In this document: in pieces, positions 17,679 to 25,244 of the stretch
Layout of the letters: every line of letters starts with the position of its first letter
Position numbering within the stretch: the first letter of the stretch is position 1
DNA from: Chloroflexota bacterium
GTDB lineage: Bacteria > Chloroflexota > Dehalococcoidia > SM23-28-2 > RBG-16-64-32
Assembly (NCBI GenBank): GCA_022561635.1
Contig: JADFQV010000010.1
Span: 1-53,292, forward strand
Direction of reading: 5' to 3'
Length of the DNA: 53,292 nt
Notes under the pieces: generated by a model
What the model was told of the DNA's origin: nothing
Seen by the model: the letters and a program-made list of their open reading frames with translations, nothing else
Databases searched by the model: none
Made by a program: the position numbers and the translations under genes

Positions 17679-18104
17679 ATGTCCGACCAGAAGTACCCTA
17701 AACCGCTGCCCACTCCCAGCCCTGAGACGCAGCGCTTTTGGGATGGCACGAAGAAGCACGAGCTGTGGATACCCTACTGCCGCTCGTGCCAGAAGTCGTA
17801 CTGGTATCCGCGGGACTTCTGCCCGCACTGCGGCAGCCGCGACGTCGAATGGCGACGATCCGGCGGCAAGGGGCGCGTGTACACGTTCGCGATCCAGTAC
17901 CGCGCCTTCCACCCCGGCTGGACCAGCGAGGTGCCGTACGTGACGGCGCTGATCGACCTCGATGACGGCGTGCGCATCTTCTCGAATCTTGTCGAGGTGG
18001 AGGCTGACCCGAAGGCGCTGCGCTGCGAGATGCCAGTCGAGGTGGTGTTCGAGGACGTCACGGAGGAGATCACGCTGGCGAAGTTCAGGCCGGTGTCCGA
18101 GTGA
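17679..18104 (+). CDS. DUF35 zinc-ribbon/OB-fold protein (thiolase partner)
   Basis: 141 aa. An N-terminal helix (ETQRFWDGTKKHELWIPYC) leads into a rubredoxin-like zinc ribbon CRSCQ...CPHC at about residues 33-52. A DUF35 OB-fold follows, with GRVYTFAIQYRAFHPGW and VPYVTALIDLDDGVRIFSNL. In characterised systems (ChsH2 with Ltp2 in steroid side-chain loss; the DUF35 partner of archaeal acetoacetyl-CoA thiolase) such proteins bind a thiolase-fold partner and hand over acyl-CoA. The next gene, overlapping by four bases, is exactly such a thiolase-fold protein. Confidence 0.9.
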   Translation: MSDQKYPKPLPTPSPETQRFWDGTKKHELWIPYCRSCQKSYWYPRDFCPHCGSRDVEWRRSGGKGRVYTFAIQYRAFHPGWTSEVPYVTALIDLDDGVRIFSNLVEVEADPKALRCEMPVEVVFEDVTEEITLAKFRPVSE

Positions 18105-19267
18105 CGACCGACAAGGAGAAGGCCGGCTGGCTGAAGCGAATCGCGATCGTCGGCGCGGACGAGTCTGACGAGATCGGCATGGTGCCGCACAAGGGAGTGC
18201 TGCAGCAGCACTCCGAGGCGGCGCTGAACGCGCTTGACGACGCCGGGCTCTCGCTAGCGGACGTCGACGGGCTGTTCACGGCCGGCGCGAGCACGCTGCA
18301 GGTGGCGGAGTACCTCGGTATCCAGCCCACGTACACGGACGGCACGTCTGTCGGCGGGTCATCGTTCGTCATCCACGTTGAGCACGCCGCGGCGGCGATC
18401 GCGGCCGGGCTGATCGACGTGGCCCTGATCACTCACGGCGAGACCGGCTACTCCAACCGCTTCCGCAAGGTATCGCGGGCGCCGATGGACCCGTGGTTTC
18501 CCGCCGCCCAGTTCGAGATGCCCTACCACATCGGCGGCCCACCGAGCACGTACGCTCTGGCCTGCATGCGCCATATGCACCAGTATGGGACGACGCACGA
18601 ACAGCTGGCCGAGATTGCGGTGGCCACGCGCAAGTGGGCAATGCTGAACCCGAAGGCGCTGATGCGGGACCCGCTGACGATCGACGACGTGCTGTCGTCG
18701 CGCTGGATCACGTATCCGTTCCACTTGCTGGACTGTTGCCTGGTGACCGACGCGGGCGGCGCCATCGTCCTGACCAGCGCGGAGAGAGCGAAGGATTGCA
18801 AGAAGCAGCCGGTCTGGGTGCTGGGCTCTGGCGAGGCGCAGACGCACTGGACGCTGGCCAACATGCCCGACCTGACGACGACGCCGGCGGCGATCTCCGG
18901 CCCGCGGGCGTTCGAGATGGCCGGCGTGCGGCACGATGAGATCGACGTGGTCGAAGTCTACGACTCGTTCACCTACACGGCGCTGGTGACGCTGGAGGCG
19001 CTGGGCTTCTGCAAGCCGGGTGAGGGTGGCCCGTTCGTCTCTGGCCAGCGGACAGCGCCCGGTGGTGACTTTCCGCTGAACACTAACGGCGGCGGGCTGT
19101 CATACACGCATCCGGGGATGTACGGGATGTTCCTCCTGATCGAGGCGACGCGGCAGCTGCGCGGCGAGTGCGGCGAGCGCCAGGTGGCGGACGCGAAGCT
19201 GGCCTGCGTGAACGGCACCGGCGGGGCGCTGTCGTCGACGGGAACGCTGATCCTCGGCGCGGACTGA
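18101..19267 (+). CDS. thiolase-fold protein of the SCP-x/lipid-transfer type
   Basis: 388 aa with a GTG start overlapping the DUF35 gene (GTGA). The thiolase fold is recognisable (DALDDAGLSLADVDGLFT-like segment, VTDAGGAIVLTS, HDEIDVVEVYDSFTYTAL, NTNGGGLSYTHPGMYG, a C-terminal CVNGTGG). The usual N-terminal nucleophilic cysteine is absent: the equivalent stretch at about residues 84-90 reads SVGGSSF. That is typical of SCP2/Ltp2-type enzymes, which act as aldolases or carriers rather than Claisen thiolases. With the DUF35 partner a retro-aldol or acyl-transfer step is the likely job; the substrate is unknown. Confidence 0.88.
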   Translation: MTTDKEKAGWLKRIAIVGADESDEIGMVPHKGVLQQHSEAALNALDDAGLSLADVDGLFTAGASTLQVAEYLGIQPTYTDGTSVGGSSFVIHVEHAAAAIAAGLIDVALITHGETGYSNRFRKVSRAPMDPWFPAAQFEMPYHIGGPPSTYALACMRHMHQYGTTHEQLAEIAVATRKWAMLNPKALMRDPLTIDDVLSSRWITYPFHLLDCCLVTDAGGAIVLTSAERAKDCKKQPVWVLGSGEAQTHWTLANMPDLTTTPAAISGPRAFEMAGVRHDEIDVVEVYDSFTYTALVTLEALGFCKPGEGGPFVSGQRTAPGGDFPLNTNGGGLSYTHPGMYGMFLLIEATRQLRGECGERQVADAKLACVNGTGGALSSTGTLILGAD

Positions 19268-19271
19268 CCGC

Positions 19272-19913
19272 GTGCTCATCGACCTGCACACGCACACGCA
19301 GCCGCTATCACACGACAGCGATCTGACACCGGACGCCCTGATCGAGGCGGCGAAGAAGGCGGGGCTGGACGGCGTCTGCCTGACGGAGCACGACTTCTTC
19401 TGGGAGCGCGATAAGGTGGAGGAGTTGGGGAGGCGCCACGACTTTCTCGTGATCCCGGGCATCGAGGTCAACACCGAGAGCGGGCACGTCGTCGTGTTCG
19501 GGCTCGAAGAGTTCGTCTACGGAATGCACCGGCTGGGCGAGTTGGTGGGGATGGTGGAGGCGGCCGGCGGCGCCATGATCGCCGCGCACCCGTACCGACG
19601 TCAGCTGCCGTTCGAGCTGACGCAGGAGGGCGACTGGAGCGAGGCGCTGGAGCGGGCGAGCGAGAACGAGGCTTACAGCCACGTGCAGGCGATCGAGACG
19701 CTGAACGGCCGCGGGACAGAGCGGCAGAACGCCTTTTCGGCGGCGGTGTGCGAGCGCCGCGGGCTGGCGCAGGCGGCGGGAAGCGACGCCCACTCGGCCG
19801 TCGACGTTGGCACGTGCGCGACGGAGTTCGACGGGCGCATCAGCGGCCTCACTGACTTGATTGCCGAGCTGAAGTCGGGCCGCTTTCGGCCCCAGTCATT
19901 GCGCGGCGCTTGA
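19272..19913 (+). CDS. PHP-domain phosphoesterase
   Basis: 213 aa, GTG start four bases after the thiolase stop. Metal-site motifs of the PHP family are present: DLHTHTQPLSHDS at the N terminus, LTEHDFFW, a GIEVN glutamate, IAAHPYRR, and a C-terminal GSDAHSAVDVG. PHP proteins hydrolyse phosphate esters such as nucleotides or histidinol phosphate; the substrate cannot be named here. Position in the lipid operon may just reflect co-transcription. Confidence 0.85.
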   Translation: MLIDLHTHTQPLSHDSDLTPDALIEAAKKAGLDGVCLTEHDFFWERDKVEELGRRHDFLVIPGIEVNTESGHVVVFGLEEFVYGMHRLGELVGMVEAAGGAMIAAHPYRRQLPFELTQEGDWSEALERASENEAYSHVQAIETLNGRGTERQNAFSAAVCERRGLAQAAGSDAHSAVDVGTCATEFDGRISGLTDLIAELKSGRFRPQSLRGA

Positions 19914-19948
19914 CCGTGTTGGCACGCGCGTCACACAATCAGCGTCGC

Positions 19949-20350
19949 ATGGACTGGTTGCAGGAACACCTGGCGATTCCAAAGCATCTCTCGTCGCGGT
20001 TGTGGCTGATCACGCTGCCGTCGGCGGTGGTGTCGTTCGAGAAGCGCTCGGACATGCCACAGCTGCCTAAAGCGTGCCGCGTGCTGGGCGTGGTGCTGGC
20101 CGGTGCCGGCGCAGCGTTGGGCTTCATGGCGCTGCGCCAACCGGACACGACCCTGGCCTACGATGGGCCGCTGGCGCCCGTGGCGAGGAAGCCGGCGACC
20201 GCGGCGGGACTACTGGGCCTCGGCGGCGTCGCGCTCGTCACGCGCTCGACGTTCCTGTTGCTCTATGCTCTGGCGCTGGCCTATGCCGCGGGCACAGAGC
20301 GAATGTCGCTGGAGGAACCGTCCAGCGGCACACTCCTGGGCGGCGACTAG
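19949..20350 (+). CDS. small membrane protein, unknown function
   Basis: About 133 aa from the ATG at 19949. In-frame GTG at 19916 and TTG at 19910 (overlapping the PHP stop) are alternatives. Two or three hydrophobic segments are visible (CRVLGVVLAGAGAALGFMAL; the stretch around GLLGLGGVALV; LLLYALALAYAAG). I recognise no family. It closes the first half of the lipid module; the next gene has its own promoter. Confidence 0.5.
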   Translation: MDWLQEHLAIPKHLSSRLWLITLPSAVVSFEKRSDMPQLPKACRVLGVVLAGAGAALGFMALRQPDTTLAYDGPLAPVARKPATAAGLLGLGGVALVTRSTFLLLYALALAYAAGTERMSLEEPSSGTLLGGD

Positions 20351-20377
20351 CCGTCCTGCTGACGCGACGGCCGCGCG

Positions 20378-20406
20378 TTGACACCCTCCCGAGCCCGCGC
20401 TATATT
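20378..20406 (+). promoter_or_regulatory. strong consensus promoter of the MaoC-SDR operon
   Basis: TTGACA (20378-20383) and TATATT (20401-20406) are spaced by exactly 17 bp, the best housekeeping-type promoter in the window. Transcription would start near 20413, inside the palindrome that follows directly. The predicted leader is about 38 nt and includes AGGAGGTG at 20439-20446, a strong ribosome binding site. Confidence 0.8.
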
Positions 20407-20422
20407 CTGACGCGCACGTCAG
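20407..20422 (+). promoter_or_regulatory. palindromic operator over the transcription start
   Basis: CTGACG-CGCA-CGTCAG, a perfect inverted repeat with 6-base arms, begins at the base after the -10 box and covers the predicted start site. A repressor bound here would block the promoter. Size and form resemble operators of TetR-family acyl-CoA sensors such as FadR of Thermus. No such regulator gene is in the window, so the protein is unknown. Confidence 0.6.
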
Positions 20423-20450
20423 GGTTCGGCCCTGGTGCAGGAGGTGCCCC

Positions 20451-20930
20451 ATGACCCAACAACAGGCGTCCGTGATCACGGACGAGATGCGAGAGCGCAT
20501 CGGCGTCGAGTCTGAGCCGACAGCACACGAAGTCGATAACACCGGCTGCCGCCAGTTCGCGCGCGCGGTCGGCTACACAGACGCGATCTACTTCGATGAA
20601 GCGACCGCGAAGGCGAAGGGTCATCGCGCCATAGTTGCGCCGTACGGCTTCCTCGGCCACCCGGTCGTGGTGCCGGGGCAGGCGGCGGGCGTGCCGGAGG
20701 CGTTCCGCCTCAACATCCCTTACAAGCGCGTCCTCAACGGCGGCACGGACATCCAGTACATGGCAGAGGTCTGCGCCGGCGACAAGCTCTCGGCGACGAC
20801 GAAGCTGACGGACCTGACGGAACGAGAGGGCAAGATAGGCCCGATGCTGATCGTGAATACGGAGACGGCCTTCCGCAACGAGAAGGGCGAAACGGTGGCG
20901 ATTCAGCGGGGCACGGCGATCCGCTACTAG
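20451..20930 (+). CDS. MaoC-fold protein, FAS1 dehydratase-like domain
   Basis: 159 aa, hot-dog fold of the N-terminal MaoC/FAS1_DH type. Recognised by the N-terminal helix region (RERIGVESEPTAHEVDNT), RQFARAVGYTDAIYFDE, APYGFLGHP and LNGGTDIQYMAEVCAGDKLSATTKL. It lacks the catalytic hydratase-2 motif and most likely forms the non-catalytic half of a heteromeric enoyl-CoA hydratase with the next gene, as in archaeal and actinobacterial MaoC pairs. Strong ribosome binding site AGGAGGTG. Confidence 0.85.
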   Translation: MTQQQASVITDEMRERIGVESEPTAHEVDNTGCRQFARAVGYTDAIYFDEATAKAKGHRAIVAPYGFLGHPVVVPGQAAGVPEAFRLNIPYKRVLNGGTDIQYMAEVCAGDKLSATTKLTDLTEREGKIGPMLIVNTETAFRNEKGETVAIQRGTAIRY

Positions 20931-20938
20931 GAGGCGAC

Positions 20939-21364
20939 ATGGCACAGGTTTACTTCGAAGACGTAAGTGAGGGGCAGGAGATCCCGAAGCTGGCGCAGAA
21001 CTGCGACTCACAGCGCCTCGTCTTCTGGGCAGCCGGCTCGGGCGACTACTACCAGATCCACTACGACAAGGACTTCGCCCAGAACACCGGACTGCCCGAC
21101 CGCATCACGCACGGCGCGTTGAAGCATGCGCTGTTGGGCCGGCTGCTCGACGAGTGGTCCGGAGACGGCGGCCGGGTGCTGCGCGTGGCCTGCTCCTACC
21201 GGGGCATGGACATGATCGACAAGGACGTACTCTGCCGCGGCGTGATCACCGGCAAGCGGCAGGAGAACGGATCGAACGTCGTCGACCTCGAGGTTTGGAC
21301 CGAGGACCCGGACGGCAAGAAGACGACTCCCGGCACGGCCGTGGTCGAACTGCCGTCAAAGTAA
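20939..21364 (+). CDS. MaoC-family (R)-specific enoyl-CoA hydratase subunit
   Basis: 141 aa hot-dog fold. The active-site segment reads GSGDYYQIHYDKDFAQ, the hydratase-2 motif with its aspartate and histidine, then RITHGALKHALLGRLL. It should hydrate a 2-enoyl-CoA to an (R)-3-hydroxyacyl-CoA, the substrate type of the SDRs encoded next. Eight bases separate it from the partner MaoC gene, with GGAGG before the ATG. Its stop overlaps the SDR start by one base (TAATG). Confidence 0.88.
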   Translation: MAQVYFEDVSEGQEIPKLAQNCDSQRLVFWAAGSGDYYQIHYDKDFAQNTGLPDRITHGALKHALLGRLLDEWSGDGGRVLRVACSYRGMDMIDKDVLCRGVITGKRQENGSNVVDLEVWTEDPDGKKTTPGTAVVELPSK

Positions 21365-22332
21365 TGGGCGCCCTCGAAGACAAGGTTGCAGTGATCACCG
21401 GCGCCGGGCGCGGCATCGGCCGCAGCATCGCGCTGATGATGGCCGAGGAGGGCGCCAAGGTCGTCGTCAACGACCCGGGCGTGGGACCGGACGGCGCCGG
21501 CACGGACGACGGCCCCGCCGACCAGGTGGTCGCCGAGATTACCAAGGCGGGCGGAACTGCGGCCGCGAACCACGACACGGTGGCGACAGCCGACGGGGGC
21601 GAGGCGATCATCAAGACTGCGGTCGACAAGTTCGGGCGCATCGACATCCTCGTCAACAACGCGGGCATCCTGCGCGACCGGATGATCTTCAACATGAGCG
21701 AAGATGAGTGGGATACCGTCATCGCGGTGCACCTGAAGGGCCACTTCAACTGCACGAAGCCGGCATCTGTGCTGATGCGGCAGCAGCGCTACGGACGAAT
21801 CATCAACTACTCGTCGGAGTCCGGGCTCTGGGGCAACGCCGGCCAGGCGAACTACGGCGCGGCGAAGTCGGCGATCGCCGGCTTCACGCGTGTCGTCGCG
21901 CGCGAACTGGGGCGTTACGGCGTGACCTGCAACGCGATCGCGCCGCGCGCCGCCACCAGACTGACGGCGACGGTGCCACAGAACCGGCCTGGCGCAGAGC
22001 AGCAGCGCGCGCAGGCCACGGCAGGCGCGCCGCCCCCGGGCGGGGTGGGAATGCTCGACGCCGACTGGGTGGCGCCGATGACCGTCCACCTGGCGACCGA
22101 CGGCGCCTGGAACGTCAACGGCCAGATCTTCCACGTCTACGGTGGCACTGTGGCGGTCCTGCAGCACCCGACGCCGTGGCGGACGATATTTAAGCCGGGC
22201 ATGTGGACGCTGGACGAACTGTCGGCGCAGGTTCCGGGCTTGCTGGCAGGAACGAAGAACCCAACACCGCCGCCAGCGGACCTGGACGTCCCCGGACGCG
22301 AAGCGACAGCGGGAGAGCCGGCGACGGCTTAG
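21364..22332 (+). CDS. SDR-family (3R)-hydroxyacyl-CoA dehydrogenase-like protein (copy 1)
   Basis: 322 aa from ATG 21364. The Rossmann motif is TGAGRGIG near residue 14. VVVNDPG followed by an insert rich in G and D is typical of the dehydrogenase domain of peroxisomal multifunctional enzyme 2. NNAGILRDRMIFNMSEDEW, YSSESG, and the active-site Tyr-Lys pair in NYGAAKSAIAG follow. About 70 extra residues after the SDR core end in a proline-rich tail. It probably oxidises 3-hydroxyacyl-CoA made by the MaoC pair. It is paralogous with the next gene. Confidence 0.9.
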   Translation: MGALEDKVAVITGAGRGIGRSIALMMAEEGAKVVVNDPGVGPDGAGTDDGPADQVVAEITKAGGTAAANHDTVATADGGEAIIKTAVDKFGRIDILVNNAGILRDRMIFNMSEDEWDTVIAVHLKGHFNCTKPASVLMRQQRYGRIINYSSESGLWGNAGQANYGAAKSAIAGFTRVVARELGRYGVTCNAIAPRAATRLTATVPQNRPGAEQQRAQATAGAPPPGGVGMLDADWVAPMTVHLATDGAWNVNGQIFHVYGGTVAVLQHPTPWRTIFKPGMWTLDELSAQVPGLLAGTKNPTPPPADLDVPGREATAGEPATA

Positions 22333-22341
22333 GGGTAAGCG

Positions 22342-23301
22342 ATGGGCAAGCTGGACGGACGCAACGCAGTAGTCACCGGCGCCGGGCGTGGCATCGGCCG
22401 AGCGGTGGCGATGCTGATCGCAAAGGAAGGCGCGAACGTGGTCGTCAACGACCCGGGCGGCAACGTGGACGGCACGAGTCACGATAACGGCCCTGCCGAC
22501 CAGGTGGCAGCCGAGATCAAGGACGCCGGCGGAACGGCCGTGGCGAACTACGACAGCGTGGCGACGGCCGATGGCGGCGAGGCGATGGTGCGTCAGTGCG
22601 TGGACGCGTTCGGGCGCATCGACATGCTGATCAACGTGGCGGGTATCCTGCGCGACCGCATGATCTTCAACATGAGCGAAGAAGAGTGGGACGCGGTCTA
22701 CGGTGTCCATCTGAAGGGCCACTTCAACACGATCAAGCCAGCGTCGGTGCTGATGCGGCAGCAGCGCTACGGCAGGATCGTCAATTTCTCGTCGATTTCA
22801 GGGCTGCGCGGCATCTCCGGGCAGTCGAACTACGGCGCGGCGAAGGCTGGGATCGCCGGCCTGACGCGAGTCGTGGCACGCGACATGGGACGATACGGCG
22901 TGACGTGCAACGTGATCGCACCGGGCGCTCAGACGCGAATGATCGCGCAGATCCCGCAGGCATCGCGGCAGATCCGGGCGAAGGCCGGCATCCAAGAGCC
23001 GGCGCGCCCGCCGGAGCCACTGGTGCCGATGACGGCTGAGCACGTGGCGCCGATGACGGCCTGGCTGTGCACCGACGACGCCTGGAACGTCAACGGCAAG
23101 ATCTTCCACGTCGGCGGCGGCAGCGTTTCGCTGGCCCATGAAGAACACCACATCCAGTCGATCGAGAAGGACGGGAAGTGGACGCTGAAAGAGCTGGCGG
23201 CGCTCGTCCCGAACCAGCTGATGGCGGGGATTCCGAATCCCGCGCCGCCGCCGCCGGATCTGGACATTCCGGGCCGGCCGGCGGTCAAGCCCGGCGCTTA
23301 G
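22342..23301 (+). CDS. SDR-family (3R)-hydroxyacyl-CoA dehydrogenase-like protein (copy 2)
   Basis: 319 aa. It is the same architecture as the upstream gene and nearly identical to it in long blocks: TGAGRGIGRAVAM, VVVNDPGGNVDG, GILRDRMIFNMSEEEWD, SNYGAAKAGIAGL and the PPPPDLDIPGR tail. This indicates tandem duplication. Sequence differences cluster at residues 195-235, the substrate-side region (IAQIPQASRQIRAKAG here against TATVPQNRPGAEQQ in copy 1), so the two may differ in substrate. The stop overlaps the convergent acetyltransferase stop by four bases. Confidence 0.9.
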   Translation: MGKLDGRNAVVTGAGRGIGRAVAMLIAKEGANVVVNDPGGNVDGTSHDNGPADQVAAEIKDAGGTAVANYDSVATADGGEAMVRQCVDAFGRIDMLINVAGILRDRMIFNMSEEEWDAVYGVHLKGHFNTIKPASVLMRQQRYGRIVNFSSISGLRGISGQSNYGAAKAGIAGLTRVVARDMGRYGVTCNVIAPGAQTRMIAQIPQASRQIRAKAGIQEPARPPEPLVPMTAEHVAPMTAWLCTDDAWNVNGKIFHVGGGSVSLAHEEHHIQSIEKDGKWTLKELAALVPNQLMAGIPNPAPPPPDLDIPGRPAVKPGA

Positions 23302-23855
23302 GCCGTAACGGCGGGCGCGGCCGGGGCGACCGGCTGCTCGCGCCAGAGTTCCATGACGACGAACGTGCGCGCGTCGCGCCAGGAGGTGCCGCAGGCCCGG
23401 AAGCCGGCCTTCTGGAAGGCGCGCTGGGCACGGACGTTCCAGTCAAGTGTGTGCAGGTACAGGCGAAGGATGTCGCCCCGGGCCATGAGCACGCGGGTCA
23501 AGGCGATGATCGCGTCGGTGCCGTAGCCGCCGGACCAGTAGTCCCGCTCGCCGATGCTGATGCCAAGCTCGGCCTCGCCACGGGCCTGGTCGATGTTGTA
23601 GTACATGACGTTGCCGATGTGGTGGCCGGACTGGTCCTCGATCGCGAAAGAGCGGCCGCCCATGTCCGTGAAGCGGTAGTCGAAGCTCCAGTTGCGCAGG
23701 TAGTTCTCGAACGGCACCTGCACGGGGCGTGAGGCGTCGTACTGCGCCAGCTCCGGGTCAGAGCGCCATCGGTACTCGTCGGCGGCGTCGGCCAGACGCT
23801 TGCGCCGGATGACCGTCTTCTTGCCGCGCGCGACGACGTCGTCGTGCACTCTCAT
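23298..23855 (-). CDS. GNAT-family acetyltransferase
   Basis: 185 aa from the ATG at 23855, which overlaps the Nudix stop (ATGA); an open frame upstream of that ATG has no homology. RimJ/RimL-like features are present: RFTDMGGRSFAIEDQSGHHIGN, ELGISIGERDYWSGGYGTDAI (the acetyl-CoA loop), and LHTLDWNVRAQRAFQKAGF. The acceptor is unknown. It is the last gene of the ten-gene minus-strand operon. Confidence 0.85.
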   Translation of the reverse strand: MRVHDDVVARGKKTVIRRKRLADAADEYRWRSDPELAQYDASRPVQVPFENYLRNWSFDYRFTDMGGRSFAIEDQSGHHIGNVMYYNIDQARGEAELGISIGERDYWSGGYGTDAIIALTRVLMARGDILRLYLHTLDWNVRAQRAFQKAGFRACGTSWRDARTFVVMELWREQPVAPAAPAVTA

Positions 23856-24304
23856 CTGTGCACCGCCTCGATGATCTCGCGGGCCTTCTCCACCATGTCT
23901 GACTCGTTCTTGAAAGTGAGCGTCCTCAGGGCGCTCTCGATGGGCCGCCATTCGACCCTATCATACTCGAGATCGTGGCTGTCGGTGTCGCCGCCTGTGG
24001 CCTGGAAGAGATAGTGATGGACCCATTTGTGGTAGCGGACGCCGGTGCGCGCGAACCAGTACTCGACGACGCCGACTTTTTCCGCGATCTGCACCTCGAG
24101 GCCGGTCTCCTCGGACACTTCTCGGATCGCCGTCTCTTCCAGCGACTCGCCGTCGTGTGGAGTGCCCTTTGGCAGTCCCCAGACGCCGTCGCCGATGCGG
24201 CCGCAGATAACAATCTCGATGCCCTCATCGCCGTGCCGGAAGACTACTCCTCCGGCCGATACCGCGGTCTCCACCCGCGAGTCGCTCGGCCTGCTCGTAG
24301 CCAC
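23852..24304 (-). CDS. Nudix hydrolase
   Basis: About 150 aa. The complete Nudix box GX5EX7REXXEEXG is present, with the key residues in GESLEETAIREVSEETGL. The preceding SAGGVVFRHGD and WGLPKGTPHDG are typical of MutT/diadenosine-hydrolase-like members. I prefer GTG 24304, one base after the HEAT-protein stop. ATG 24340, which overlaps that gene by 35 bases, is the alternative. It cleaves a nucleoside diphosphate linked to an unknown group. Confidence 0.85.
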   Translation of the reverse strand: MATSRPSDSRVETAVSAGGVVFRHGDEGIEIVICGRIGDGVWGLPKGTPHDGESLEETAIREVSEETGLEVQIAEKVGVVEYWFARTGVRYHKWVHHYLFQATGGDTDSHDLEYDRVEWRPIESALRTLTFKNESDMVEKAREIIEAVHR

Positions 24305-24305
24305 G

Positions 24306-25229
24306 TCAGTTGCCCAGCTTGAATCCGAGCGGGTCGTCATCCGCGTCTATCTCGGCGAGCGCCGCGGTCGCGGCGTCACTTGCCGCCCCCGATGGCTCAT
24401 CGATGAGGTCGTCGAGCGCACGCCGGGCGGCCTCGCCACCGATATCGCCTAGTGCGGCGATGGCCGCCGCCCGCACCTCGTCATCGGGGTCGGCGGCGAG
24501 CGGAACCAGGCTGGGCACGGCCGCTTCATCAGCCAGCGAGCCGCTGGCGACGGCTGCCTCGTAGCGTAGCTCGGCCTCGTCGCTGGTGAGTTCGCGCTTG
24601 AGGAGGGGGAGCCACCGCGACCCGGCGCTGCGGCCCATGGCGTGCACGGCGCTGACCTTCAGGCGATGACTGCCGCTTTCGTAGGCCTGAGTGACGGCCT
24701 GGCGCACCCAGTCGGCGTCGTGTGGGCCGATCGATTCGATCGCGCGGGCGCGCACTTCTTCGATCTCAGTGGCGTTTTCGATGACGCGACGCAGCGCGGC
24801 GGACAGGCGCGCGAAGTGCCGCTCCCGGAGGCGACCGGTTTCGAAGAGGAGCACGAAGCGGCCGAGGGCGAGAGCGGCCTCCGCGCGGACAGAGGCGCTG
24901 TCGTCCGTCTCCGCGAGCGTGGTCAAGTCGTCGATGAGATCTGGCGACTGGTACTCCCAGAGGCCGCGCACCGCCGCCAGCCGAGTTTCGCCATCGTCGT
25001 CTTTAAGGGCGTGGCGGAATACGGCATCGAAGTTCAGCTCGACGGTGTCCTCACAGAGGTCGATAAGCTCCTGCAAGACGCGACGGCGGCGGCGGACTTC
25101 GATGTCCCGCCAGCGTGCGGCGAACTGTTCGGCCTGTTCGGGCGAGGGATCGGACAGGCGCTGTAGCTCAGCGATCTTGAGTTGTCGCGAGCTATCGGCA
25201 AGCGCTTCCAGGTATTCTTCGAAGTTCAT
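24306..25229 (-). CDS. HEAT-repeat protein
   Basis: About 307 aa, starting at ATG 25229 (MNFEEYLEALADSS); GTG 25241 is possible. It is alpha-helical and made of HEAT/PBS-lyase-like repeats of about 30 residues: DDGETRLAAVRGLWEY, DDSASVRAEAALALGRF, EVRARAIESIG, DDEVRAAAIAALGDIG. No catalytic residues are seen. Such scaffolds bind proteins; its partner may be encoded nearby, perhaps TldD/PmbA, whose genes lie 15 bp upstream, but that is speculation. Confidence 0.85.
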   Translation of the reverse strand: MNFEEYLEALADSSRQLKIAELQRLSDPSPEQAEQFAARWRDIEVRRRRRVLQELIDLCEDTVELNFDAVFRHALKDDDGETRLAAVRGLWEYQSPDLIDDLTTLAETDDSASVRAEAALALGRFVLLFETGRLRERHFARLSAALRRVIENATEIEEVRARAIESIGPHDADWVRQAVTQAYESGSHRLKVSAVHAMGRSAGSRWLPLLKRELTSDEAELRYEAAVASGSLADEAAVPSLVPLAADPDDEVRAAAIAALGDIGGEAARRALDDLIDEPSGAASDAATAALAEIDADDDPLGFKLGN

Positions 25230-25244
25230 TTCAAGCACCACGTG

